A stretch of DNA of 64,000 nt from Vibrio marinisediminis (lineage in GTDB: Bacteria; Pseudomonadota; Gammaproteobacteria; Enterobacterales; Vibrionaceae), in NCBI RefSeq assembly GCF_014050145.1, contig NZ_JACFYF010000003.1, positions 124,001 to 188,000 on the forward strand, written 5' to 3'. Of the stretch, positions 57,410-64,000 are shown piece after piece. Made by a program: the position numbers and the translations under genes. The notes beneath the pieces are model-generated. The model ran no database searches, was not told where the DNA came from, and saw nothing but the letters and a program-made list of their open reading frames with translations. Position 1 is the stretch's first letter; every line of letters starts with the position of its first letter.

Positions 57410-60400
57410 CTAAGTGGTGAGCAGATGCTGTAATTGATCTCGTAGCTCTTCTATCTTACTGCGTTCTTTGTTTGCCTCAGTGCAGTTGGCTAAGATGTAT
57501 TCAAGTGAGTTGAGCACGGTTCGCCAACGGGGGGTTTTTGGCAACGTTTCGATACGCAAGTATTTATCAAGTGTGCGCGTTTGTAGCGTGCTTCGGTCAA
57601 GATAGACTCGCCATAAACCGCTTTGCTCAGCGAAAGTAAACTTGCTATGACCGGATGAGCTTTCCCAGTAATCGAGGGCGGTTGTCATGGCATCAACTAA
57701 AACTTCACGCATTAAGTCTTGTTTCGACTTTTGCTCACCCGTCACTCGGTCAGCAATACGGGTAAATTCGCCACCGAGCTCTTTAAGCTGCTGTAGTTTG
57801 GCTTTATCACCATCAAAGGCGTAGCTTGATAATGCGTCAACAGCTGTTTCGAGGTTATTGATACGGTGTGCATTCACTCCGCCACCATTGTCAAAGATAT
57901 ACATTGATTTTAAGCCGGAGGCATCAGGGAGGCGTAGAATATCGGCCTCAATGTGTTGGCGAGTATCTTCAATATAGATATCAACTTTACCGCAGTAATG
58001 ATCTTGCCCAATATCAATAAAGCGTGGTGCAAGAATTTCTTCTGCTGATGAGCGCTTTAATTGCTCGACGGAGCGCTTAAACAATCTTGCTGCTGCTTCA
58101 TTGGCAAATCGAATACGGCTGTCTTCACGGGTACAGATGATCGCTTCAGGCGCTGACTCTAACTGTTCAAGCAAACGCCCTTGAGTTTCTATTAGACTGG
58201 CTTCTACAGCGGCACGTTGACGTAGTTCATCTTGCAGAACTTGATTTTCCAAGCGACGTTTTTCAGCTTGGCTAGCGGCAAGGTGAACTAAAATTCGCGC
58301 TGCCAATTCCTGCTTATTGAAAGGTTTTGATAGGTAATCGTTGGCTCCCGAATTGAAGCCTCTAATTCGGTCGTCAGCTTGATTGAGTGCAGTCAACATA
58401 ATGACCGGTAGTTCAATACTGTCGTAGGTATTACGGATAGTTTCACACACTTGATAGCCGCTTAGTCCAGGCATCATGACATCAAGTAACACCAATTCAG
58501 GTTTCTCTTGTTCAATACACTGTAAAGCTTCATAACCGTCTTTAGCCGTGCGGACACGGTAGCCAGCCAGTTTTAAAAAGCTATCAAGTACCCTTAAATT
58601 GACGGGTTCATCATCCACAACCAACAGCAGTTCACCGTCAGGGTTCTCGGATAAACTGACTATATCAGCTTCTTCTATTTCGTGATTTTCTGGCACTTTA
58701 AAGTGAATGCTGTCGTTATGGCTGGCTTGCGTAATTTGCTCTTCGTTAGCAAGTGGCAAGGTAAAACTAAACGTTGTCCCAACCATAGGTTGGCTGCTCA
58801 CATATAATGAGCCGCCCATTAACTCAACCAGTTGTCGGCTAATAGAAAGACCAAGTCCAGCGCCTTGGCGATAGCGACTGGTATCACTTCCCGCTTGAAT
58901 TAAAGGTTCAAAAATATGTTCAAGTTGGTCAGCAGGAATACCTTGTCCAGTATCTACTACTTGAACCCGCATCTTAGCGTCGACGATATTGGCGGAGATG
59001 ACGATTTTGCCTTCACGGGTATATTTAATCGCATTGCCAACTAAGTTATACAGTACTTGCTCAAGGCGCTGTGGATCGGCAGCAACCCATACTGGCTCTG
59101 TGGGGATTTGGTTAATAATTCGAATTTGCTTATTGCCCAACAGGTGAGATGAGAGCTCCAAAACCAAACGTGTTGAACTGGATAGATCAACCGCACTGGT
59201 GTCGATATCCATGTTGCCATAGCGCATTTTGTGGTAATCGAGTAGGTCATCAACCAATGTTGCCAAGCGCTGACCGCTGCTGATGATGATATCTAATTGA
59301 TACTTATGTTCTGCGCGTATAGGGCCATTAGCACCAGATACTAAGGCTTCGGCAATACCCACCATGCCATGCAATGGCGTGCGTAGTTCATGGGATGTCG
59401 TTGCCAAAAATTCATCTTTCAGTTTATTGGCAAGCTGCAGCTCTTCATTTTTTTTCTGGATGAGCTTGATGTTATCTTCAAGCTCTTCGTTCTGCTCCTT
59501 AATGAGCTGCATTTTTTCTCGAATAGAGCGTTGCATTCGCTCAAAGGCAATCGCGAGTCGACCGATTTCATCCTTACGCGCAGTGTTGATTTCAGCATTG
59601 AGATCACCAGCAGAAGCTTTTTCAGCAGACCAAGTTAATTTTAGTAGCGGTGCGGTAATAAAATTCGATAGATAGTGAGAAGCGATGATAACTAGTACGA
59701 TGGCGCATAACATCGCAAATACAAATAAAGTTTCTAACTGCCTGATGCGCGAGAATGCCTCTTTTTCTGGCACTTCTACCACTAACGCCCAGTCCAATCC
59801 TTTGGTTTCGATATGACTGTGAGCAGCGATAATTTCTTCACCGAATGAGTTAATGAATGTGCCAACTGAAGTGGGTTGGTTGAAAGCGCGATCGATGATT
59901 GATTGGCTACTATCAACATCTTTTTGTTCATAAGATAAGGTACGGAGTTTTTTGTCTTTTCCCACTAACAACGTTTTTGTTGCCCAGACATTGCTATTGT
60001 CAGCGATTAACTTAGTTAAGCTGTTGTTTGGTAGCCTAAACATGGCATAGCTGTGTAAGTAACCTTGCTGAATAATCGGTGCGCCAATCCATGCGTAGTT
60101 CTTGTCTTGGTCACTTTCGAAGTCAGAAAAAACCACAGGTGTGTAGTCCTGACTTGATTTGCGATTATTGGTGACTTCTTCGCGCAGGTTTTGAAAGGCA
60201 AGCCCTAGGTTATCTTGTTGATACTTGCCAGCGAGTAAATTGGTACCGAAGTAGTCATATTTAAAAATGGAGTAGGTAACGTTGCCATTAATATCAACCA
60301 GCAAAATATCGTCGAAGTCTGAACGTGTCAGCAGTTCCAAAAAGGCGCGATGGTAGCGTTTATGTAATAGGCGATAACGTTCGGTACCATTAAAAACCGG

Positions 60401-60793
60401 AGATTCCGGCAAAATTGACGTTTTTATCTGATTGCCAGAGCCTTGAATGTAACGTTTTTGGGCGAATTCTCGGGCTTGCTCGATATCGAGACCGAGGCTT
60501 TGAAACGCATTGACCAGACCATAAAAACGCCCGCCACTGGCATAAGCCAATTCAGAGCGGACAAACCCCATCACTTCAGACTCTCGTGCATTGAGATAAT
60601 CGGTGATTTGTTGATGTTTACTATCACGCACGGAAATAAGATAAGAAGTGCTCTGTTCTTGCAGATCTTGGCTATGAGAATGTAAGAAAAAAAGTGCGGT
60701 TACGGTTAACGGCGTAATACTCAACGCTAAAAACGCTGCCATTAACGTATTCTGAAGACGCTTAAATCTCTGCTTTTTATACAACTTAAACAT
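57410..60793 (-). CDS. chiS: Chitin-responsive hybrid sensor kinase / DNA-binding activator ChiS
   Basis: 1127 residues (V. cholerae ChiS about 1129). Membrane helices at about 17-38 and 355-378 flank a periplasmic sensor domain. A HAMP and coiled coil (to about 455) come next, then the kinase with H468 in ATTSHELRTPLHG and ATP-binding motifs NLVGNAIKY, DTGQGIP and GAGLGLS. A receiver follows with D771 in LVLLDVMMPG, then a PAS-like region (about 868-970). The C-terminal ~100 residues have no HTH family I recognise. In V. cholerae that region binds the chb promoter directly. An ATG seven codons upstream (60814) is possible; neither start has a clear SD. Confidence 0.95.
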   Translation of the reverse strand: MFKLYKKQRFKRLQNTLMAAFLALSITPLTVTALFFLHSHSQDLQEQSTSYLISVRDSKHQQITDYLNARESEVMGFVRSELAYASGGRFYGLVNAFQSLGLDIEQAREFAQKRYIQGSGNQIKTSILPESPVFNGTERYRLLHKRYHRAFLELLTRSDFDDILLVDINGNVTYSIFKYDYFGTNLLAGKYQQDNLGLAFQNLREEVTNNRKSSQDYTPVVFSDFESDQDKNYAWIGAPIIQQGYLHSYAMFRLPNNSLTKLIADNSNVWATKTLLVGKDKKLRTLSYEQKDVDSSQSIIDRAFNQPTSVGTFINSFGEEIIAAHSHIETKGLDWALVVEVPEKEAFSRIRQLETLFVFAMLCAIVLVIIASHYLSNFITAPLLKLTWSAEKASAGDLNAEINTARKDEIGRLAIAFERMQRSIREKMQLIKEQNEELEDNIKLIQKKNEELQLANKLKDEFLATTSHELRTPLHGMVGIAEALVSGANGPIRAEHKYQLDIIISSGQRLATLVDDLLDYHKMRYGNMDIDTSAVDLSSSTRLVLELSSHLLGNKQIRIINQIPTEPVWVAADPQRLEQVLYNLVGNAIKYTREGKIVISANIVDAKMRVQVVDTGQGIPADQLEHIFEPLIQAGSDTSRYRQGAGLGLSISRQLVELMGGSLYVSSQPMVGTTFSFTLPLANEEQITQASHNDSIHFKVPENHEIEEADIVSLSENPDGELLLVVDDEPVNLRVLDSFLKLAGYRVRTAKDGYEALQCIEQEKPELVLLDVMMPGLSGYQVCETIRNTYDSIELPVIMLTALNQADDRIRGFNSGANDYLSKPFNKQELAARILVHLAASQAEKRRLENQVLQDELRQRAAVEASLIETQGRLLEQLESAPEAIICTREDSRIRFANEAAARLFKRSVEQLKRSSAEEILAPRFIDIGQDHYCGKVDIYIEDTRQHIEADILRLPDASGLKSMYIFDNGGGVNAHRINNLETAVDALSSYAFDGDKAKLQQLKELGGEFTRIADRVTGEQKSKQDLMREVLVDAMTTALDYWESSSGHSKFTFAEQSGLWRVYLDRSTLQTRTLDKYLRIETLPKTPRWRTVLNSLEYILANCTEANKERSKIEELRDQLQHLLTT

Positions 60794-60952
60794 AATAAGA
60801 GTATGACTTTCCATGAAAACCGGATAGAAAAAATGCCGGCGTTAATAATGTAGATATTCCCTAAATGACAAAATTAACGAGTTTTTTTACTTTGACAAGT
60901 AAGTCAGACTTAAAGCGTGGTAAATAGCGCAGAAATTTGTATGAGAGTGGTA

Positions 60953-60988
60953 AAAAGCCCAGTGAACATCAGCTCTCTGGGCTTTTTT
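60953..60988. terminator. Terminator after rsmC
   Basis: AAAAGCCCAG (60953-60962) pairs with CTGGGCTTTT (60977-60986), with a 14-nt loop and T-runs on both strands. It lies just beyond the rsmC stop on the minus strand. The 60794-60989 gap otherwise should contain the chiS promoter, not recognisable by eye. Confidence 0.75.
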
Positions 60989-60989
60989 G

Positions 60990-62012
60990 TTATTTTTTAG
61001 CGTAGTAAATGGCGAACTTGTTGGTCTTGTTTAACGTCTCGCAATGGCCAAATGCTTGCTCAATAATTGGCGGATATTTCAAAAAACTATTGGCAACAAT
61101 CAGTAGCTCACCAGAGGCATTCAGTTGCTTTGGCGCTTGAGTTAATAGCATTTCAGTTGCGCTGTAGCTGGTATCTAACCCTGAATGAAAAGGTGGGTTA
61201 CTAATAATGAATTGGTAATCTTGTGCACAATCAGAGTAAACATCAGAGGCAAAAACATGACCTTTTAGGTTATTTGCTGCTAAGGTCGCTTTTGATGACT
61301 CAATCGCAAGCGCGCTAATATCGCACATTTCAAGTTCAATCGTTGGGTTTAAAATCGCCATTACGCTACCAATTACTCCCGCACCACAGCCAAAGTCGAG
61401 CACTTTGCCTTGTAGGTTTGGCAGGGTATCAAGCAATAACTGGCTACCAATATCAAATTCACCGTGGCTAAATACGCCTGGTAGGCTCTTAATGGTTAAA
61501 TTATGTTGTTGGTAGCTAACGTTATAGGTTTTAAACCAGTCTTGTAAGCTGAATGGTTCAACTGTTTGGGTACATTGACCCCAATAGAATGAACAGCGGC
61601 GAGCAGAATCATATTTATTGATTAAACCATACGGCTGAAACATCTTCTCAACGCTTTTTACACCCGAGCGGTTTTCACCAACTACCACGATCTCTGTACC
61701 ATTGCCAAGCTTCGACATAAGCATGGCCAATAAGTACTCAGCTTCGGCTTTGGCTTTTGGCCAATACAGAAGAACCAAATCCGCTTGAGTTGGTTGATCA
61801 AATTCTGCACCAAATACAGACGCAATGCTTGAGTTCGTTTGCAACTGTCGGTAATAACCGTAGTTAGTGGTGAATACAGTGACAGATTCACAATGCTTAG
61901 ACAGCTCTACTGGAAAAAGATCTTCGGCTTCGCCAGCGACGAGTACATGCTTACCTTCGAAGTAAGCAAGCTGACGTTGTGCAATCTGACTTGGTGCGAT
62001 ATAGGCAGACAT
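60990..62012 (-). CDS. rsmC: 16S rRNA m2G1207 methyltransferase
   Basis: SAM-dependent methyltransferase acting on G1207 of 16S rRNA in the 30S subunit. The 340 residues form a degenerate N-terminal methyltransferase domain (1-165) and an active C-terminal one with motif [13 protein letters not shown] (about 206-217) and motif [10 protein letters not shown]. The tandem-domain layout is that of RsmC. It is a single gene with its own terminator. Confidence 0.95.
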   Translation of the reverse strand: MSAYIAPSQIAQRQLAYFEGKHVLVAGEAEDLFPVELSKHCESVTVFTTNYGYYRQLQTNSSIASVFGAEFDQPTQADLVLLYWPKAKAEAEYLLAMLMSKLGNGTEIVVVGENRSGVKSVEKMFQPYGLINKYDSARRCSFYWGQCTQTVEPFSLQDWFKTYNVSYQQHNLTIKSLPGVFSHGEFDIGSQLLLDTLPNLQGKVLDFGCGAGVIGSVMAILNPTIELEMCDISALAIESSKATLAANNLKGHVFASDVYSDCAQDYQFIISNPPFHSGLDTSYSATEMLLTQAPKQLNASGELLIVANSFLKYPPIIEQAFGHCETLNKTNKFAIYYAKK

Positions 62013-62071
62013 GGTGTTGCTCGATTGAATAAATAAAGAGGGAGGATTCTCTCATAATCCTCCCGTGCGTG

Positions 62072-63169
62072 CTAACTCTTATCTTGTTGGTCTAAGAAGT
62101 CAGAGAACTCTTCTTCATAGATATAGAAAAGCACCATAGTGACGGCAAAAATGATCGGACCATAAATCAAACCAATTAAACCGAACAGGTGCAAACCACC
62201 TAATAGTGAGAAGAAAATCATCAGCGTATTCATGCCACCGCTACCTTGCATTAGCAATGGTCGCAGCAGGTTATCGATTGAACCCACTACCGCGATACTC
62301 CAAACTAACAAGAAAATAGCCCACGATGTATCACCGGTGATAAATAGGTAGAGGGTCGCAGGGATCCAAATTAGAGCGGTTCCCACGACTGGAATAAATG
62401 AAGCAAAGCCCATCATAGTGCCCCAGAAAAGCCCAGGGAAGCCAGCTAGCCACATACCAAAACCACCGGCAAGACCTTGCGCAATTGCGGTGAGGAATGA
62501 GCCCATTACCGCTGATTTAGCGACTTTTTCCACTTCGTTAAGCAGTTTGTCTTCTTGGCTTCTCGACAGCGGTAGAATATGACGCATCGCTGAGATGATT
62601 TTATCGTGGTCACGCAGCAAGAAGAACAACACAAACAGCATCAAGAAGAACGACATCAAAAAGTTAGTCGCATCGCCTAATATCTTGGCACTAAAGCCAA
62701 CGATATTGGTGCCGAAAGTGGTCGCAAATTGTGCCACACGTTGAGCGATTTCTTGTGGTTTGATCTCTTCAAATGGCAGGTAGGTGTTCACCACTGAGAG
62801 TGTTTTTACTACCCAAGGGTGAGCAAACACTTCTTGGATGCCGCCATGAGTCACCCAGTAATAGACGTTTTGTGAGAATAGAGTACCTTGCTGGACAATG
62901 GCTGCGAAAACAAACAGTAATGGGATCACAATAATAAAAGTGAGTACGACGCAGGAAAGCAGCGAAACGATGTTTTTGTGATTTGGTAGCTTGCTCTCAA
63001 TCCATTCATGGATAGGGAACATCAGCAATGACAAGATAAAGGCCATTACAATTGAGTTTACATAAGGCTCAACTAATAAAAAACAGGCGGTGGCTGCGGC
63101 AAGCAACGCGGCGACTAGCACCCAGTGTCCTGAGGTGATTTTGATTTTTTCTGACACAATGTCGTCCAA
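62072..63169 (-). CDS. AI-2E family (PerM/YdiK-type) membrane transporter
   Basis: A 365-residue polytopic membrane protein of the UPF0118/AI-2E family, with paired N-terminal helices (about 18-60), a periplasmic loop and a C-terminal cluster. Family features are GFASFIPVVGTALIWIPA (about 252-269) and GLIGLIYGPIIFAV near the end. Members include AI-2 exporters and Na+/H+ antiporters; the substrate here cannot be told. It diverges from the small ORF at 63235, with 65 bp between. Confidence 0.88.
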   Translation of the reverse strand: MDDIVSEKIKITSGHWVLVAALLAAATACFLLVEPYVNSIVMAFILSLLMFPIHEWIESKLPNHKNIVSLLSCVVLTFIIVIPLLFVFAAIVQQGTLFSQNVYYWVTHGGIQEVFAHPWVVKTLSVVNTYLPFEEIKPQEIAQRVAQFATTFGTNIVGFSAKILGDATNFLMSFFLMLFVLFFLLRDHDKIISAMRHILPLSRSQEDKLLNEVEKVAKSAVMGSFLTAIAQGLAGGFGMWLAGFPGLFWGTMMGFASFIPVVGTALIWIPATLYLFITGDTSWAIFLLVWSIAVVGSIDNLLRPLLMQGSGGMNTLMIFFSLLGGLHLFGLIGLIYGPIIFAVTMVLFYIYEEEFSDFLDQQDKS

Positions 63170-63189
63170 TAGGTAACCAAGATATAGAG

Positions 63190-63195
63190 TATAAT
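63190..63195 (+). promoter_or_regulatory. Perfect -10 element of the small cysteine-rich membrane protein gene
   Basis: TATAAT is a consensus -10 located 40 bp before the ATG at 63235. No good -35 is visible at 16-18 bp, so only this half is called. Confidence 0.4.
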
Positions 63196-63234
63196 GGCTC
63201 TAATTCAGGCTCTTATCAACGGAGAGTTAATTCG

Positions 63235-63357
63235 ATGGGGTGTTGTAACAAAGAAAAATGCAGCAGTGAGACAAGCACATTGGGTAAAAAACGTATCCCG
63301 TGGTTTGCGTTGTGCTTGGTTGCGATAGGGCTGTTAGTGGTTTTTAATTGGCAGTAA
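63235..63357 (+). CDS. Small cysteine-rich membrane protein (40 residues)
   Basis: ATG at 63235 is preceded by GGAGAG at ideal distance (8 bp) and by TATAAT upstream. The product starts MGCCNKEKCSSET, a hydrophilic segment with a CC-x4-C cluster. A basic KKR and one hydrophobic helix (about residues 22-37, FALCLVAIGLLVVF) follow. Cysteines before a single helix suggest a metal- or redox-responsive peptide anchored in the inner membrane. I do not recognise a family. A terminator hairpin follows directly after the stop, which supports a real gene. Confidence 0.65.
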   Translation: MGCCNKEKCSSETSTLGKKRIPWFALCLVAIGLLVVFNWQ

Positions 63358-63379
63358 AAAGGCTGCCGAAGCAGCCTTT
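63356..63379. terminator. Bidirectional terminator between the mini-protein gene and hemL
   Basis: GGCTGC-CGAA-GCAGCC (63361-63376) is a tight tetraloop hairpin. On the minus strand it is followed by TTTTT (hemL end) and on the plus strand by TTTGATTT. Confidence 0.8.
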
Positions 63380-63397
63380 GATTTCACCGAAATATAA

Positions 63398-64000
63398 TTA
63401 AGCTTCTTGAGCTAGAATTTCAAAACAGCGATCGGCAGCATTCAATGTTGCTTCGACTTCTTTACTGCCATGAGCAAGAGAAGTAAAGCTCGCCTCAAAT
63501 GCTGAAGGTGCTAGGTAAACACCATTTTTAAGCATTAGGTGGAAGAAGCGCTTAAAGCGTTCAACATCACATTTCGTCACGTCGTCGTAGCAAGTCACGC
63601 TTTCTTGTTCTGTAAAGAAGAAGCCAAACATGCCGCCAACTTGGTTAACCACAAGTGGGATTCCATGTTTGTCGGCTAGCTGCTTGAAGCCTGTTGCTAG
63701 TTGTTTGGTGATTAATGCTAAACGCTCTTCATTACCTTCTGCACGAAGTACGTTCAAACAAGCAAAGCCCGCCGCCATTGCGACTGGGTTGCCTGAAAGT
63801 GTGCCAGCTTGGTAAACCGGACCTGTCGGTGCGATGTATTGCATCACTTCTTTACGACCACCAAACGCCCCTACTGGCATACCGCCACCAATCACTTTAC
63901 CAAGTGTGGTTAGATCTGGTTTGATATTGTAGTGAGCTTGAGCGCCGCCAAGAGCAACGCGGAAACCTGTCATGACTTCATCAAAAATCAGCAGTGCGCC
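63398..64000 (-). CDS. hemL: Glutamate-1-semialdehyde 2,1-aminomutase (C-terminal part; start outside the window)
   Basis: PLP enzyme making 5-aminolevulinate for haem synthesis. The frame stays open to the window edge, reading GALLIFDEV before the internal Met at 63973, so the N-terminal half is beyond base 64000. The catalytic Lys that binds PLP is in [18 protein letters not shown]. The DEV segment holds the PLP-ring Asp. This gene also ends the conserved block in E. coli near mrcB. Confidence 0.96.
   Translation of the reverse strand, partial: GALLIFDEVMTGFRVALGGAQAHYNIKPDLTTLGKVIGGGMPVGAFGGRKEVMQYIAPTGPVYQAGTLSGNPVAMAAGFACLNVLRAEGNEERLALITKQLATGFKQLADKHGIPLVVNQVGGMFGFFFTEQESVTCYDDVTKCDVERFKRFFHLMLKNGVYLAPSAFEASFTSLAHGSKEVEATLNAADRCFEILAQEA

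Overview
The window is ordinary core chromosome of a gamma-proteobacterium of the genus Vibrio or a very close relative. This rests on a LuxR/HapR/SmcR-type quorum-sensing master regulator next to lpdA and hpt, a complete ChiS-controlled chitin oligosaccharide operon, and an enterobacterial-like gene order (can, yadGH, panBC, folK, pcnB, gluQ, dksA, sfsA, hrpB, mrcB, acnB, yacL, hemL) interrupted by Vibrio-specific blocks. Both window ends cut genes: recJ on the left and hemL on the right. I saw no rRNA, tRNA, insertion sequence, phage gene or CRISPR array.

Layout. 1-8.5 kb: the recJ end, then the pyruvate dehydrogenase locus pdhR-aceE-aceF-lpdA, preceded by two near-perfect PdhR operators. 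8.5-12.7 kb: luxR-type regulator (minus), hpt (plus), then divergent beta-carbonic anhydrase and SulP anion transporter. 12.9-14.6 kb: the YadGH ABC exporter. 14.7-20.6 kb (minus): dksA-gluQ-pcnB-folK-panB-panC, with sfsA beside it. 20.7-27.9 kb (plus): hrpB, mrcB (PBP1B) and a secreted patatin with its own outer-membrane barrel (type Vd, PlpD-like). 28.1-30.7 kb: acnB with an unusual leader. 30.9-34.6 kb (minus): a glycerate module (cdaR, GntP-type permease, glycerate kinase) lying between acnB and yacL. 34.8-37.3 kb: a lipoprotein, yacL, and glnK-amtB behind a sigma-54 promoter. 37.4-41.2 kb: a Fur-box-preceded ferric iron ABC operon. 41.2-42.1 kb: a ribbon-helix-helix protein and a DJ-1/PfpI protein.

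42.3-60.8 kb (minus): the chitin block. Ten genes run from the periplasmic chitooligosaccharide-binding protein through two permeases, two ATPases, a GH9 exo-glucosaminidase, a GlcN/GlcNAc kinase, a GH20 hexosaminidase and a GH94 diacetylchitobiose phosphorylase to a hexose-phosphate mutase, ending at a terminator. The sensor chiS lies upstream, separated by a 640-bp regulatory region with phased repeats. Together these bind, import and degrade (GlcNAc)n to phosphorylated amino sugars. 61-64 kb: rsmC, an AI-2E family membrane protein, a 40-residue cysteine-rich membrane mini-protein and the hemL end.

No wholly new system is evident. The most interesting signals are small and regulatory: an overlapping short ORF and hairpin in front of the GTG-started acnB; a yacL terminator that also reads as an NtrC enhancer site for glnK-amtB; a 28-bp palindrome before the glycerate permease; 9-bp tandem repeats and a 21-bp palindrome in the chiS-chitin operon gap; and the CC-x4-C mini-protein near hemL.
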